NCBI RefSeq assembly: GCF_017355265.1
Contig: NZ_JADIJQ010000006.1
Coordinates: forward strand, 54,224 to 118,223
DNA length: 64,000 nt
Source: Tessaracoccus sp. SD287
GTDB lineage: Bacteria > Actinomycetota > Actinomycetes > Propionibacteriales > Propionibacteriaceae
Direction: 5' to 3'
Part shown: positions 37,478 to 46,550 of the stretch, piece by piece
Layout: each line of letters opens with the position of its first letter
Position numbering within the stretch: position 1 is the first letter of the stretch
Notes under the pieces: model-generated
Told to the model about the DNA's origin: nothing
Database searches by the model: none
Seen by the model: only the letters and a program-made list of their open reading frames with translations
Position numbers and translations under genes: made by a program

Positions 37478-38507
37478 TGCGTCGGGCGATCAGCAGGATC
37501 ACCGCGACCGGTGCCACCAGCAGCAGCACCACCACCAGCAGCCCGACCAGCCCGCCGGCGGTGTTCTGGTAGATGGTGTGCACCTGTTGGTAGTCGCTCA
37601 GCTGGGGGTCGGCGGCGAAGGTGATGTCGTGGCTGATGTCGGCGGGGTCGTAGTAGAACGCCTCGTAGGCGGTGAGGTGCACCATGTCACCGGGGACCAG
37701 ACGATTGTCGAGCTGGTCGCTGGGGATCTTCCCCGAGAAGACCAGGTTCAGCGGGTGGTGCTCGCTGGCGTCCTGGCTGACGGCCATCGGACCCGCGGCC
37801 AGCACGTAGAGGCGCAGGTTCTGCTCGATGCTGGCCTGCGCCGACAACAGGATGGGGTAGACCGGCTGCGCCGTCGCAAAGGTCATCCGCAGCGGTGGCA
37901 GTGCCTCCTGGAACGCGGTACCGCCCGTCCTGGCGGTCAGCCTGACCGCCTGCAGCACCCAACCCTGGTCGAGGTAGGTCTGGAAGGCGGGGACCAGGTC
38001 GTCGCGGCTGGGGTAGCCGTTGCTGCTCAACCAGTCGTTGACGGCACCGGCGTCCGTGCCGGTCAGCGTCGTCACCGTGAACGGGCCCACCTCGGCGGTG
38101 CGCAGCACCTGGGCGCCGGTCGAGCGCGGCTCGGCGCCGGTGCCGTCCGAGCCCACCCCGAAGAAGTGGTCGAGCGGCCGGAAGACCTTCTTCACCTCGA
38201 CCCGGGGCGCCGAGGCCCTGGCCAGCACCGAGATGTCGTCGCTCGACCCCAGGGTGATGTCGGCCACGGTCGGGGTCGGCATGATCCATCCGGCGTTCTT
38301 CGTCGACCGGTCGAGCATCATGGACATGTCAATGGACTGCCGCTTGCCGTCCCAGGCCAGGATGGAGACCTCGCCGCTGACCTTGGCCTCGGAGATCACC
38401 GCCCCGCAGGCGCAGGCCGCGGCCCGGTGCGGGCTCACCAGTACACCGGCCGACAGCAGCAGCGCCGCCACCAGCGAGGCCACCAGTCGGACGTGGATTC
38501 GGTTCAT
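37449..38507 (-). CDS. DUF2330 secreted/membrane protein
   Basis: A 352-residue protein with a signal peptide cleaved just before ACACGAVISEA, the cysteine-containing start of DUF2330 domains. A large extracellular domain follows, and a C-terminal transmembrane helix (about 315-343, GLVGLLVVVLLLVAPVAVILLIARR) with a short basic tail. It is therefore anchored outside the cell at its C-terminus. The family has no assigned function. Nothing nearby suggests a pathway. Confidence 0.83.
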   Translation of the reverse strand: MNRIHVRLVASLVAALLLSAGVLVSPHRAAACACGAVISEAKVSGEVSILAWDGKRQSIDMSMMLDRSTKNAGWIMPTPTVADITLGSSDDISVLARASAPRVEVKKVFRPLDHFFGVGSDGTGAEPRSTGAQVLRTAEVGPFTVTTLTGTDAGAVNDWLSSNGYPSRDDLVPAFQTYLDQGWVLQAVRLTARTGGTAFQEALPPLRMTFATAQPVYPILLSAQASIEQNLRLYVLAAGPMAVSQDASEHHPLNLVFSGKIPSDQLDNRLVPGDMVHLTAYEAFYYDPADISHDITFAADPQLSDYQQVHTIYQNTAGGLVGLLVVVLLLVAPVAVILLIARRIMRTATPPA

Positions 38508-38771
38508 GACTCGAGGGTAGGTGACGGCCGCCGGAATGTCGCCGCGGCTGTGTCGTCGGCTCGCTGGGCCTCCCTGCGACCGCAGTGTGCACGGGTGACG
38601 TTCGTGACCATTCGACTGTGGCGAATTTCATCCCGTAGTCGGTGGATTTCTGCCCACTGACGAGTCGTCACCGTAGTTTCGCTGCCCTCTCGTCGTAGGT
38701 TCGCTGCGCCTCGCGGAGTCAGCCTTCACCAGGACGACTACCCTCGTCGTGACCCCGAGGAAGGCCACCGC

Positions 38772-39275
38772 ATGGACGTCGTCATCGCCGACACCGAACA
38801 CCTGCTGGACGAACACCACCGCATTCGCCGCGAGGTCTTCATCGACGAGCAGGGCGTCACCGAGGACGAGGAGTGGGACGGCCGCGACGAACTTCCCGGC
38901 ACCCTGCGGGTGGTCGGGCTCCAGGACGGTGAGGTGGTCGCGGCCGGACGACTGCTCGACCTGGACAGCCGAGACCCGGACAGCCGAGACCTGGACAGCC
39001 CGGACCCGGACACCGGAGACCTGGACAGCATCGTCGCCCACCTCGGACGGGTGGCGGTGGCCGCCAGCCACCGCGGCACCGGACTGGGTCGGGAACTGAT
39101 GGTGGGACTGGAGCGACTGGCTGCCGAGCACACCGCCGGCCCGCTGCGGCTGCTGCTGGACGCCCAGGAGTACGCGTCCGGCTTCTACGCCTCGCTCGGC
39201 TACCAGCGCACCGCCCGGGAGCGATTCCTGGACGCTCGGATCTGGCATGTCGAGATGGCCAAGCGGGTGCGCTAG
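38772..39275 (+). CDS. GNAT N-acetyltransferase with a repeat insert
   Basis: A 167-residue GNAT of the ElaA type (IRREVFIDEQGVTEDEEWDGRDE, then LGRVAVAASHRGTGLGRELM, the acetyl-CoA pyrophosphate loop, then DAQEYASGFYASLGYQ). Between beta strands lies an acidic insert of five-residue units (DSRDP, DSRDL, DSPDP, DTGDL; residues 65-84) not expected in the fold, likely a surface loop expanded by replication slippage. GAGGAAGG precedes the ATG. It ends overlapping the convergent prs gene by four bases. Substrate unknown. Confidence 0.87.
   Translation: MDVVIADTEHLLDEHHRIRREVFIDEQGVTEDEEWDGRDELPGTLRVVGLQDGEVVAAGRLLDLDSRDPDSRDLDSPDPDTGDLDSIVAHLGRVAVAASHRGTGLGRELMVGLERLAAEHTAGPLRLLLDAQEYASGFYASLGYQRTARERFLDARIWHVEMAKRVR
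38964..39023. repeat. In-frame 15-bp tandem repeat in the GNAT gene
   Basis: Four 15-base units related to GACAGCCGAGACCCG, each encoding five residues of the pattern D-(S/T)-x-D-(P/L). Copy-number change would keep the frame. Confidence 0.88.
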
Positions 39276-40252
39276 AACAGGCCGTCCTCGACCGGCGGCG
39301 CATGGGTCGGGTCGACACCGCGGAACAGCTTGGACACCGACTTGCCGGCATGGATCCGACGGATCGCGTCGGCGAACAGGGGCGCCACCGAGCGGGTCAC
39401 CAGACCGGGCCAGTCCTTCGGACGGGGCACCGTGTTGGTGCAGACCACCTCGCAGATGAAGGGGTGGTTGCTGAGCCGTTCGACGGCCTTGCCGGTGAAC
39501 AGGCCGTGGGTGGTGGTCACGGCAGCGTCGAGTGCGCCGAACTCCTTGAGGCGGTCCACCAGTTCGAGGATCGAACCGCCGGTGGCGATCTCGTCGTCCA
39601 GCACGATCGCATGCTTGCCGGCCACGTCACCGACGATCGAGTCGATCACCACCTGGTCGTCGGCCAGCCGCTGCTTCTGGCCCGCCGCCACCGGCAGATT
39701 CAGCAGTCGGGCGAACTGGCTGGCCTGCTTGGCAGCACCCAGGTCGGGGGAGACGACGACATGGTGGGACAGGTCGCGTCCGCGGTAGTGGTTGGCCAGT
39801 TCGCCAATGGCGGTGAGGTGGTCGACCGGGCAGCTGAAGAAGCCATGCACCTGGGGTGAGTGCAGGTTCATGGTCAGCACCCGGCTGACGCCGGCGGTGT
39901 GCAGCATGTCGGCGACCAGCCGGCCACCCAGCGAGATGCGCGACTTGTCCTTCTTGTCCGAGCGGGCATAGGCGAAGTGCGGCATCACAGCCGTGATCTG
40001 CGCGGCCGAGGCACCCCGGGCGGCATCCACCATCATCAACAACTCGACCAGGTGCTCCTGGGTCGGCGGCACCAGGGGCTGGACGATGAACACGTCGCGC
40101 TTGCGGCAGTTGGCCAGCAGTTGGGCCTGCACGCAGTCATTGCTGAACCGGCTGGTGACCGACCCCGACAGCGGCACCCCGAGTTCCGTGCAGACCTCCT
40201 CGGCGAACGCCTGGTGCGCTGAACCGCTGAAGATGACGATCTTGTCACTCAC
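39272..40252 (-). CDS. prs: Ribose-phosphate pyrophosphokinase (PRPP synthetase)
   Basis: A 326-residue class I-like PRPP synthetase. Signatures are SRFSNDCVQAQ, the ATP region PHFAYARSDKKDKSR, the divalent-cation site MNLHSPQVHGFF and the PRPP loop VLDDEIATGGS. The flexible-loop sequence PDLGAAKQASQFA differs from the common PDVGGVVRA form, so this is a diverged subgroup. It makes PRPP from ribose-5-phosphate and ATP for nucleotide, His and Trp synthesis. It starts at GTG 40252. Confidence 0.87.
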   Translation of the reverse strand: MSDKIVIFSGSAHQAFAEEVCTELGVPLSGSVTSRFSNDCVQAQLLANCRKRDVFIVQPLVPPTQEHLVELLMMVDAARGASAAQITAVMPHFAYARSDKKDKSRISLGGRLVADMLHTAGVSRVLTMNLHSPQVHGFFSCPVDHLTAIGELANHYRGRDLSHHVVVSPDLGAAKQASQFARLLNLPVAAGQKQRLADDQVVIDSIVGDVAGKHAIVLDDEIATGGSILELVDRLKEFGALDAAVTTTHGLFTGKAVERLSNHPFICEVVCTNTVPRPKDWPGLVTRSVAPLFADAIRRIHAGKSVSKLFRGVDPTHAPPVEDGLF

Positions 40253-40389
40253 CCTGTGGGCCCCTGTCTGGTCGCCGGTGGCCCCAGCGTAGCCACCCGG
40301 GGCCGACGGCAGACCGGCGTCCGTGTATCAGGGCGACCCGCACCTGCTCCTGTCTCGTGGAGCACCAATCCGCGAGAAGGGATCCGGCC

Positions 40390-43300
40390 ATGGCCGAACT
40401 GCAGGTGTGGGGTGAGGCAGTCGTTGCGACCGCCATCGGAGCGACCGTCTGGAACGAGCGGACGGTGCTGGCCACCGACTGGTCGAGCGGCGCATTGCAC
40501 GCATTCACCGTCGAGACCGGCGAGTACACCGCCTGGGGTGACGGCTACCTGCACCCCGAGGGCATCGCCATCACCGGTGACGCGGCGCTGGTCGTGGAGC
40601 AGGCCGGGGTGCTGCTGCACCAGGACCTGCTCAACCCCGGCCGCGCCAACGCCACCACCGTCGCCACCGGACTCGGGTCGGCCCACGCGGTCGTCTGGGT
40701 CGACGACGTTGCCCACGTCACCGACCACGCCGGTGGACGCATCCTGGCGGTCACCGTGTCCACCGGCGCGGTCGAGGTGGTGGTCGATGGCCTGGCCAAG
40801 CCCCTGGGCCTGCTCGTCGGCGAGCAGGGCGAGTACTACGTCACCGAACAGGGCACCGGTGCCCTGACCCGGATCGACCCCGACGGTGCTCGGACCACCA
40901 TCGTCAGCGGCCTGGTCTCACCGTTCCTGCTGTCGTGGACCAGCGCCGCCCGCGCCGCCATCCTGGTCACCGAACGCGCCCCGGCGCACCGGGTGGGCCT
41001 GGTCGACCTGCACCAGGCACCACCCACCCTGCAGCGCCTGGTCGGACGGGGCATCAGCCAACCCTCGCAGGCCCTCATCTGCCGCGACCGGCTGGTCGTC
41101 ACCGGCGCCGGACGGCTGATCAGCATGGACGCCACCCGACTCGACGGCCAGGTCCACCTGGAACTACCGGACGGCCCGCTGTGGCCGGGTGCCTGGGTCG
41201 ACGTCCCCATCGACACTGGCGTCACCGGTTACACGCGTGCCGACCTCGACATCACTGTCCAGGGCGCCCCGCTGGTCGAGATCAGCACCCATCCGGCGGT
41301 CGACGCCGACCCGACCCGTCCAACGATCAGATTGCTCGCCGGCGCCTTGACGGGCGCGACCGATGTCGTCGCCAGCGACGCCACCAGCGGTGAGGAACTG
41401 GGCCGGGCCACCCTCACCGTCGACTTCGACGCAGGTCCGCTGGTCGACGGCCCGCCACTGTGGCTCGACAACCCCACCGACCCACCGCTGCTGATGAAGT
41501 TCCTGAGCTCTGTGCCGGGCACCGATGACGCCGGGCAGTTGCGTCCGCGGGATGCTGCCGGCAACGTCCTGGCCGACTGGCGGGTCGTGATGGTGCTGGT
41601 CGACACCAATGACGCCCTGTGGCCGACCACCGTCACCGCCACCACCCCCGCGCCGACCGTTGCCACCGCCCAGACCACCTGGCGCGACTGGCTGACCGCT
41701 GCCAATGGGGTCGACACCTTCTTCACCGAGCTGTCCGGCGGACGGATGGGCATGACCCTGGTCTCCGGCGGTGTGCTGGGCCCGGTCAACCTGGGCGGCA
41801 CCTGGGGGGACTGGCACGTGATGAAGGACGGCAACTGGGCACCCAAGGACGAGGTGCTCGATCGGGTCGTCGGCGCCCTGCAGGGCACCCCGAACGTGAA
41901 CTGGACCGCCGTCGACGCGGTGTTCATGGTGATGCGCTCGGCCGGCGGCAACTTCGTCTGGCCACGGGCGTCCATCGGCAGGACGCAGAATGTCACCGTC
42001 AAGAATCCGGCGGGCAAGGACACCTCGGTCAAACTCGCCAAGGTGACCATGCCGCACAACCACACCACCGTGCCCACCCTCGGGTTCACCCACGTCGAGC
42101 TCAGTTCCCACGAGCTGGGCCACACCCTGGGACTCGACGACATCTACATGAGCGGGTGGCCGGCGGCGATGGCCGCACGTGACCTGGGGCAGCGTGAACT
42201 GATGGGCAACCAGCAGGGACTGCCGCACCTGTGCGCCCGACACAAGACGCTGCTGGGGTTCCTGGACCCAGGCCATGTGCGCAGCTTCACGGTGGGCTTC
42301 GCCGAGACCAACATTCTGGTCGACCTGGTGCCGGTGGCCTCGGGGCCCCCGCCGGCAGGCCGCTTCTCGGCCATCGAGGTGCGGATCGCGCCACGCCTGT
42401 CCTGGTACTTCGAGTTGCGCCAGTCCGTACCCGCCAGGATCGGTGACACCACCACCTTCCCCGCCGGCGGGGAGATCATCGGCTACGACGCCATCAGCTA
42501 CGAGCGTCCCGCGATCATCGCCGACACGCGCCGCCCGATCATCCTGCTGCTGGACGACGGCGACGGGCAGGGCCCGCTGCTGGCCACCGGTGAGGACTAC
42601 GAGTCACTGGACGCCGCGAACCAGAACAACATCCAACGATTCATGCTCGAGGTCGTCTCGATCACAGCGGGCGTGGCCCGGGTGAGGATCAACATCGGAC
42701 GGGTCGACCAGCCCGACCCGGTGCTGCTCAACAATGCCGGCGAGCTCAGCGACCACAAGAGCCCCGACATCGAGATTCGTCATGCGGTCAGCGATGTCGA
42801 CCCGACATGGCTCAACAAGCCGCTGGTGGGTGAACCGAACCGGGTGGTGGCCAAGGTGCACAACGAGGGTGGCCTGGCCGCCCCGAACGTGTCGGTCCGG
42901 TTCCAGGTGCTGCCGTTCAACACCGACGACAAGAACTCCGAACGGTGGACGCCGCTGCCCGGCCCGGGCCTGGATCCGCGAGTCACCCATGACGTGCCGG
43001 CGGGTGCCACCGTGGAGTTCCAGGTGGACTGGCAGCCACCCGAGGATCGCCACTACTGCGTGCAGGCACGGATCGACCGTTACGTGCGGGTACCCGGGGC
43101 AGCCGCCGACGAGCCGGATGTGGACAACAACCTGGCCCAGTCGAACTACTTCGAGATCTTCTCCAAGCCGAAGTCGCCAGCCACCCGTGAGGTGTCGCTG
43201 ATCGAGGTGCACAATCCGTTCCACCACCCGATCGACGCCCAGGTCGAGGTGAGCCAGGACTCGACGAAGTACCGGTCCTACGTCGACCACCGCTGGCTGC

Positions 43301-43752
43301 ACCTGATGGCCGGCCAGACCCGGATGGTGCGCCTCGAAGTGGAGTCCAAGGCGACCTCGATCTGGGACGCCATTGAATCGCACTGGCCCGACGGCAGGAC
43401 GTGGTTGCGCACCTGGCTGCCCGGGGCGGGCTGCACAGCGACGACCGGGACCGGGGTAACCCTGGGGACGATCACCGCCGTCGAATCGACGATGCGGGTG
43501 GGGGAACGTGGCCACGGCACCTACTGGTTGCTGGTCCAGGGACCCGACGGGGCACCACCACCACCCGACGGCACGGTCGTCGTCCGGGTGGTCTACGAGG
43601 ACGGCCAGGAGCAGACCGTGACCGCCGAGGTGGAGGACGGCACGGCGATGGTTCAGGTGGAGCCTCGCGCCGGACGTGCGACGGCCTGGTACTCGGGCAC
43701 CAGCGCCTATGCCCCGATCGCGGGCTGGGAGTTCGAGGTCACCGAGGACTAG
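40390..43752 (+). CDS. Giant beta-propeller/zincin metalloprotease-like protein
   Basis: A 1120-residue protein of unknown function. Residues 1-260 form a beta-propeller of NHL/SMP-30 style (LHPEGIAITGDAALVVEQAGV, SAHAVVWVDDVAHVTDHAGG, KPLGLLVGEQGEYYVTEQG). After an Ig-like stretch, 390-720 form a zincin domain with H574-E-L-G-H in SHELGHTLGLDDIY, resembling M6-type or metzincin HExxHxxGxxD sites. The last 350 residues are beta-rich (CARDB-like PNVSVRFQVLP, and VDNNLAQSNYFEI). There is no signal peptide or membrane segment, which is unusual for such a build. ATG 40390 follows AGAAGG. Confidence 0.78.
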   Translation: MAELQVWGEAVVATAIGATVWNERTVLATDWSSGALHAFTVETGEYTAWGDGYLHPEGIAITGDAALVVEQAGVLLHQDLLNPGRANATTVATGLGSAHAVVWVDDVAHVTDHAGGRILAVTVSTGAVEVVVDGLAKPLGLLVGEQGEYYVTEQGTGALTRIDPDGARTTIVSGLVSPFLLSWTSAARAAILVTERAPAHRVGLVDLHQAPPTLQRLVGRGISQPSQALICRDRLVVTGAGRLISMDATRLDGQVHLELPDGPLWPGAWVDVPIDTGVTGYTRADLDITVQGAPLVEISTHPAVDADPTRPTIRLLAGALTGATDVVASDATSGEELGRATLTVDFDAGPLVDGPPLWLDNPTDPPLLMKFLSSVPGTDDAGQLRPRDAAGNVLADWRVVMVLVDTNDALWPTTVTATTPAPTVATAQTTWRDWLTAANGVDTFFTELSGGRMGMTLVSGGVLGPVNLGGTWGDWHVMKDGNWAPKDEVLDRVVGALQGTPNVNWTAVDAVFMVMRSAGGNFVWPRASIGRTQNVTVKNPAGKDTSVKLAKVTMPHNHTTVPTLGFTHVELSSHELGHTLGLDDIYMSGWPAAMAARDLGQRELMGNQQGLPHLCARHKTLLGFLDPGHVRSFTVGFAETNILVDLVPVASGPPPAGRFSAIEVRIAPRLSWYFELRQSVPARIGDTTTFPAGGEIIGYDAISYERPAIIADTRRPIILLLDDGDGQGPLLATGEDYESLDAANQNNIQRFMLEVVSITAGVARVRINIGRVDQPDPVLLNNAGELSDHKSPDIEIRHAVSDVDPTWLNKPLVGEPNRVVAKVHNEGGLAAPNVSVRFQVLPFNTDDKNSERWTPLPGPGLDPRVTHDVPAGATVEFQVDWQPPEDRHYCVQARIDRYVRVPGAAADEPDVDNNLAQSNYFEIFSKPKSPATREVSLIEVHNPFHHPIDAQVEVSQDSTKYRSYVDHRWLHLMAGQTRMVRLEVESKATSIWDAIESHWPDGRTWLRTWLPGAGCTATTGTGVTLGTITAVESTMRVGERGHGTYWLLVQGPDGAPPPPDGTVVVRVVYEDGQEQTVTAEVEDGTAMVQVEPRAGRATAWYSGTSAYAPIAGWEFEVTED

Positions 43753-43775
43753 GAACCCTGCCGCCGGCCCCGCCC

Positions 43776-43781
43776 TAGACT
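43776..43781 (+). promoter_or_regulatory. -10 box of a leaderless membrane-protein gene
   Basis: TAGACT ends seven bases before ATG 43789, and there is no Shine-Dalgarno between, so the mRNA probably begins at the ATG. Confidence 0.5.
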
Positions 43782-43788
43782 GGGACCC

Positions 43789-44211
43789 ATGACACACGCT
43801 CCTGAATCGGTGGCCACGACAACCACCGCTGTTGATCCCGTCCGCGTCGAGGCCCGGCGCAAGCCGCTGTTCTACGCCTCGGCGGCCACCACCGTGCTGA
43901 TGCTGGTGATGCTGGGGCTGGGCATCGGCATCGCCGCGGACAACCACGGCCTGCGCGACGCGCACAAGGGCATCGCGTACCTGCTGATCGTTCTCTCGAT
44001 CGTCGCCGCGGTGTTGGCCTGGCGCTATGGCAAGGCCAAGGCCAACCTGGGCACCTTCTTCCACGCCCTGTCGCTGCCGATCCTGCTGCTCGTCCAGTTC
44101 GCGATCGGCGAGGCCGACGTCGAGATGATCCACATCGTGCTCGGTGTCCTCATCCTGATCGCCACCGTCGCGTTGACCACCCTGAGCTCGCGCAGGACCA
44201 AGGCCGTCTGA
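43789..44211 (+). CDS. Small four-helix membrane protein
   Basis: A 140-residue protein with a Thr/Ala-rich cytoplasmic N-terminus and four hydrophobic segments (about 28-48, 62-80, 86-104, 112-132), ending in a basic tail. The family is not recognised. It is transcribed from its own apparently leaderless promoter and followed at once by a strong terminator, so it is a single-gene unit. Confidence 0.75.
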   Translation: MTHAPESVATTTTAVDPVRVEARRKPLFYASAATTVLMLVMLGLGIGIAADNHGLRDAHKGIAYLLIVLSIVAAVLAWRYGKAKANLGTFFHALSLPILLLVQFAIGEADVEMIHIVLGVLILIATVALTTLSSRRTKAV

Positions 44212-44223
44212 GCAACCACGCAG

Positions 44224-44259
44224 AAAGCCGCCGCCGGACCAGGGTCCGGCGGCGGCTTT
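44224..44259 (+). terminator. Rho-independent terminator
   Basis: A perfect 16-bp stem, AAAGCCGCCGCCGGAC with its complement, around a CAGG loop, followed by GTTGT. It lies 12 bases after the stop of the preceding membrane-protein gene and faces mmpL. Confidence 0.88.
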
Positions 44260-44260
44260 G

Positions 44261-44335
44261 TTGTCTGTCAGCGGGCTGTCTGTCAGTGGGCTGTCTGTCA
44301 GTGGGCCGGCTGTCAGTGGGCCGGCTGTCAGTGGG
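44261..44335. repeat. 15-bp tandem repeat, five copies, covering the mmpL stop codon
   Basis: Units of 15 bases based on CTGTCTGTCAGTGGG (44276-44290, 44291-44305), with a first variant at 44261 and two CCGGCTGTCAGTGGG units to 44335. The mmpL stop (44328-44330) lies in the fifth unit. Confidence 0.88.
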
Positions 44336-46550
44336 TGAGTTCGGCGACCGGCTCCTCGGCGTCTTCCCCGGCCGGTTCCTCGGCCGCCCGCTGCGGCGGG
44401 TCCTGGCGGGACAGCTTGCTCGGCCACCAGATGGCGCGTCCGATGTCGTATGACAGCGCCGGCACCAGCAACGATCGCACGATGAAGGTGTCCAGCAGCA
44501 CACCGAAGGCGACGATGAACGCGATCTGCACCAGGAACAGGATCGGGATCACCGACAGCGCTGCGAAGGTCGCCGCCAGCACCAGACCTGCCGAGGTGAT
44601 CACCCCGCCGGTGATCGACAGCCCTCGCAGGATGCCCTGACGGGTGCCGTGGCGCAGCGACTCCTCACGGACCCGGGTCATCAGGAAGATGTTGTAGTCG
44701 ATGCCCAGCGCAACCAGGAAGACGAAGCTGTACAGCGGCACCGCCGGGTCGGCCCCGGGGAAGTCCAGCAGATTGTTGAAGACCAGTGCCGCGACCCCCA
44801 GGGCGGCGCCAAAGGACAGCACCGTGGTGGCCACCAGCAGCACCGGGGCCAGGATCGAGCGCAGCAGCAGCGCCAGGATGACCAGGATCACCGCCAGGAT
44901 CACCGGGATGATCAGGTTCCGGTCATGAATGGAGGAGTCGTTGGTGTCCACCGCGGTCGCGGTCACCCCGCCCACCAGTGCACCCGGCACCGCGGCGTCC
45001 AGTTCGGTGCGCAGGGTGCGCACCGTCTCGGCGGCCTGGTCGGAGTCGGCCGCAGCGTCCAGGGTGGCCTGCAGCATGACCTGCCCGTCCACCACGGTCG
45101 GGGCGGGGGCCGGGGTGCCCGGCTGGCCCAAGGGCTGGATGCCGTCGGCGGTCACCGGGGCGGTGCCGCTGGGGGAGTCGGCGGCCACGATGCTGACCCC
45201 CTGGACACCGGAGTTCTTCAGCAGGATGTTGGCGGCGTCCTGCATCCGGTCCTGGGGGACCACGACGATCGCGGGGCTGCCGCTGCCACCCGGGAAGTGT
45301 TCGCCCAGTAGCACCTGCCCGTCACGGGCCTGCGACTCGCCGAGCACCAGGTCGGACTGGGGAACCCCGACGGCGTTCAGTTGGGTGGCGCCGACCACGC
45401 CCAGGGCCAGGACTGCTGCGGTGATGATCCAGATGGTCCGCGCTCGCTTCTTGATCTTGAGACCCAGCCACGACCACAGGCCGCCGGTGTGGACGCCGTG
45501 CTCGGCGGCCACCACATCAGGTTCGAACCGCGGGCGGCGCGGCCAGAAGGCGGCGCGTCCCAGCAGCAGCAGCAACGCGGGCAGCAGGGTCAGCGCCGAC
45601 AGCATCGCGAAGACGATGCCGATCGAGGCCACCGGACCCAGGGTGCTGTTGGACTTCAGGTCGCTGAGCAGCAGGCACAGCAGGCCGGCGATGACGGTGC
45701 TGCCGGAGGCCAGGATCGGCTCGAAGGATCCTCGCAGTGCCGCCTGGGTGGCCTGCCACGTGTCACGGGTACTGCGCAACTCCTCACGGAATCGGGCCAC
45801 GTAGAGCAAGGAGTAGTCGGTGGCCGCACCGATCACCAGAATGAACAGGATGCCCTGGGTCTGCCCACTGAGCAGCAGCACGTCGGCCTTGGCCAGCCAC
45901 CACACGCTCAACAGGGCGACGCACAACGCGAACAGGCTGGTGGCCAGCACCACGATGGGCAGCAGCAGCGATCGGTAGACCACCACCAGGATCACGAAGA
46001 CCGCCAGCAGTGCCACCCCCAACAGCAGTCCGTCAATGCCGGCGAATGCGTCGCCGATGTCGGCGGCGAAACCCGCCGGGCCGGTGACGTGGACCTCGAC
46101 CCCGTCGGGGGCCCCGTCACGCAGCACCTGGCTCAGTTCGGCGACGACCTCGGCGAGTTCGAGGTCACTGCTGATCGGCACGAACGCCTGGACCGCCAGG
46201 CCGTCCTCGGACGGGATGGCCGGCGAGACGCCCTCAGCCACACCCTGCAGTTGGGCCAGGTCGGCGACCTGGGCACTGATCGCCCCGAGGTCCGCCTCGC
46301 TCAGCGGCGTCTCGGAGGTGAACACGACGATGGCAGGAATGGCGTCGGAGTCGTTGAACTCGCCGAGCAGTGCCTGCACCTTGGTCGCATCGGCCGAACT
46401 GGGCAGGTAGTTGGCCTGCTCGTTGGACGAGACCTCGCCGACGCGACCGAAGTAGGGTCCGCCGATGGCGGCACCCGCCAGCCACATCAGGATCAGCACC
46501 GCTGGCAGCAGCACGCGCAGCCATCGTCGCCGGGTGGGGGTTGTGCTCAT
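44328..46550 (-). CDS. MmpL-family RND transporter of the carotenoid operon
   Basis: A 740-residue RND/MmpL protein with an N-terminal membrane helix, a first periplasmic-side domain (about 35-165), helices 170-340, a second exposed loop (about 390-520) and helices 525-700. Family motifs are VIGAATDYSLLYVARFREEL and ALGIDYNIFLMTRVREES in the two halves, with the proton-relay Asp-Tyr pairs. It starts inside the crtI end (ATGA). Corynebacterium carries an MmpL gene inside its crt operon (crtE-cmpL-crtB-crtI), so a role in moving or placing carotenoid or lipid in the membrane is likely. Confidence 0.92.
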   Translation of the reverse strand: MSTTPTRRRWLRVLLPAVLILMWLAGAAIGGPYFGRVGEVSSNEQANYLPSSADATKVQALLGEFNDSDAIPAIVVFTSETPLSEADLGAISAQVADLAQLQGVAEGVSPAIPSEDGLAVQAFVPISSDLELAEVVAELSQVLRDGAPDGVEVHVTGPAGFAADIGDAFAGIDGLLLGVALLAVFVILVVVYRSLLLPIVVLATSLFALCVALLSVWWLAKADVLLLSGQTQGILFILVIGAATDYSLLYVARFREELRSTRDTWQATQAALRGSFEPILASGSTVIAGLLCLLLSDLKSNSTLGPVASIGIVFAMLSALTLLPALLLLLGRAAFWPRRPRFEPDVVAAEHGVHTGGLWSWLGLKIKKRARTIWIITAAVLALGVVGATQLNAVGVPQSDLVLGESQARDGQVLLGEHFPGGSGSPAIVVVPQDRMQDAANILLKNSGVQGVSIVAADSPSGTAPVTADGIQPLGQPGTPAPAPTVVDGQVMLQATLDAAADSDQAAETVRTLRTELDAAVPGALVGGVTATAVDTNDSSIHDRNLIIPVILAVILVILALLLRSILAPVLLVATTVLSFGAALGVAALVFNNLLDFPGADPAVPLYSFVFLVALGIDYNIFLMTRVREESLRHGTRQGILRGLSITGGVITSAGLVLAATFAALSVIPILFLVQIAFIVAFGVLLDTFIVRSLLVPALSYDIGRAIWWPSKLSRQDPPQRAAEEPAGEDAEEPVAELTH

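Noticed and set aside
44261..44335. Possible CRISPR-like array
   Set aside because: Units are adjacent without spacers and only 15 bases long, so it is a tandem repeat; no cas genes are present.
42604..44427. 607-codon open frame on the minus strand
   Set aside because: Antisense to the end of the propeller-zincin gene and the small membrane protein; product has no recognisable domain and crosses the strong terminator at 44224.
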